DNA of 64,000 nt from assembly GCA_035536935.1 (NCBI GenBank), contig DATLNC010000137.1, positions 22,921 through 86,920 of the forward strand, written 5' to 3'. Of the stretch, positions 63,554 through 64,000 are shown piece by piece. The notes beneath the pieces were generated by a model, which saw nothing but the letters and a program-made list of their open reading frames with translations, had not been told where the DNA came from and searched no databases. This DNA is from DATMER01 sp035536935. Its GTDB lineage: Bacteria; Acidobacteriota; Thermoanaerobaculia; Multivoradales; UBA5704. The position numbers were made by a program, and so were the translations under genes. Position 1 is the stretch's first letter. Every line of letters starts with the position of its first letter.

Positions 63554-63572
63554 TCTTCCGCCTGGATCCAGC

Positions 63573-63608
63573 GTGCGCCGGAGTGGCAATGATGCCCCTC
63601 CGGCGCAC
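63573..63608 (+). promoter_or_regulatory. Hairpin enclosing the ribosome site and start codon of the next gene
   Basis: GTGCGCCGGAG at 63573-63583 and CTCCGGCGCAC at 63598-63608 are exact reverse complements. Inside them GGCA and TGCC pair again, leaving a 4-base loop that holds the ATG at 63589. The GGAG that would serve this start lies in the left arm. This implies either translational control or a terminator of the metalloprotease gene with the true start further on. Confidence 0.5.
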
Positions 63609-64000
63609 CTGGACCCTCCTCTCTATGACCCTGCATCCCCTGCTGCGCCGCCTGCGGCCCCTATCGGTCACGTTCGCCCTCTGCCTGCTGGCCGCCATCG
63701 TGGCCACCTGGCCCCTCCTGCCTTCCATCGCCGGCGCTCTGCCGTTGGGGACCGAGCATGAGGCCACCGTCCCGCTGTTCAATCTATGGACCTTGTGGTG
63801 GGACGCGGATCGCGTGCCGCACGGTTTTGCCGGGCTCTGGAACGCTCCCATCTTCCATCCGCTCGAAGGGACTTTCACCTTTTCGGAGCCGCTGCTCCTG
63901 CAGGGGGTCACCCTCTCGCCTCTCTGGTGGATGGGGGCGCCGCCGGTCGCGATCTACAACCTGGCGATCCTGTTCACCCTGGTCTGCAACGGTCTCGCCA
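63589..64000 (+). CDS. Multi-pass membrane protein, 3'-truncated
   Basis: The frame is open from 63589 to the right edge. It encodes a basic N-terminus followed by a first membrane segment (VTFALCLLAAIVATWPLL), then a periplasmic-looking loop with FNLWTLWWDADRV and NAPIFHPLEGTFTFSEPLL, and the start of further hydrophobic segments. This resembles the N-terminal part of large polytopic membrane proteins of the GT-C/YfhO type that use lipid-linked sugars, but too little is visible to assign a family. The ATG at 63589 has GGAG five bases upstream. An in-frame ATG at 63625 is the alternative if the surrounding hairpin is a terminator. Codon use matches the neighbours. Confidence 0.6.
   Translation, partial: MMPLRRTWTLLSMTLHPLLRRLRPLSVTFALCLLAAIVATWPLLPSIAGALPLGTEHEATVPLFNLWTLWWDADRVPHGFAGLWNAPIFHPLEGTFTFSEPLLLQGVTLSPLWWMGAPPVAIYNLAILFTLVCNGLA

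Noticed and set aside
63573..63761. Short plus-strand reading frame near the right edge
   Set aside because: The frame opened by the ATG at 63589 continues to the window end with clear membrane-segment features, so the shorter frame is a shadow.

Overview
The window is dominated by one very large nonribosomal peptide synthetase (NRPS) locus. All genes are on the + strand and G+C is high. Six NRPS genes run head to tail from the left edge to 55616, and the first is cut by the window edge. Four start/stop overlaps and short gaps link them to an MFS exporter, a DUF5916 outer-membrane-type protein, a clavaminate-synthase-like Fe(II)/2-oxoglutarate dioxygenase and an SGNH hydrolase. The apparent operon ends near 61181, at a candidate terminator overlapping the last stop codon. 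No promoter for it lies inside the window.

The visible assembly line has 17 modules (the first partial) in the order A-PCP-(C-A-PCP)x3 | (C-A-PCP)x5-ST-C-A-PCP | (C-A-PCP)x2 | (C-A-PCP)x2 | (C-A-PCP)x2 | C-A-PCP-E*. I read the specificity residues by hand against the PheA positions. If the genes act in map order, the prediction is Leu-like, Gln, Leu-like, Ala, X, Gly, Gly, Ala, Thr, Leu-like, X, Gly, basic, Gly, basic or defective, Thr, Gly. X is a Lys2 (aminoadipate)-like pocket that occurs twice.

Two domains stand out. A complete PAPS-type sulfotransferase domain (ST) is built into the second synthetase, between the PCP of a Thr module and the next condensation domain. The last synthetase ends not in a thioesterase but in an epimerase-type domain (E*) that has lost its HHxxxDG histidines and sits after a module predicted to load achiral Gly. 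An internal adenylation domain also carries Arg at the catalytic A10 Lys.

Right of the operon is an accessory stretch: a four-helix-bundle (S23/IVS-type) gene bracketed by AAGGAC repeat arrays that can fold into long hairpins, a secreted metalloprotease-like protein whose HExxH reads QExxH, and the start of a multi-pass membrane protein that runs off the right edge.

The organism is probably an uncultured or little-studied high-GC Gram-negative bacterium. The DUF5916 protein, the four-helix-bundle suffix protein with AAGGAC arrays and the general gene style suggest Acidobacteriota, but this is inference without any marker gene. I saw no rRNA, tRNA, CRISPR array, transposase or thioesterase domain.
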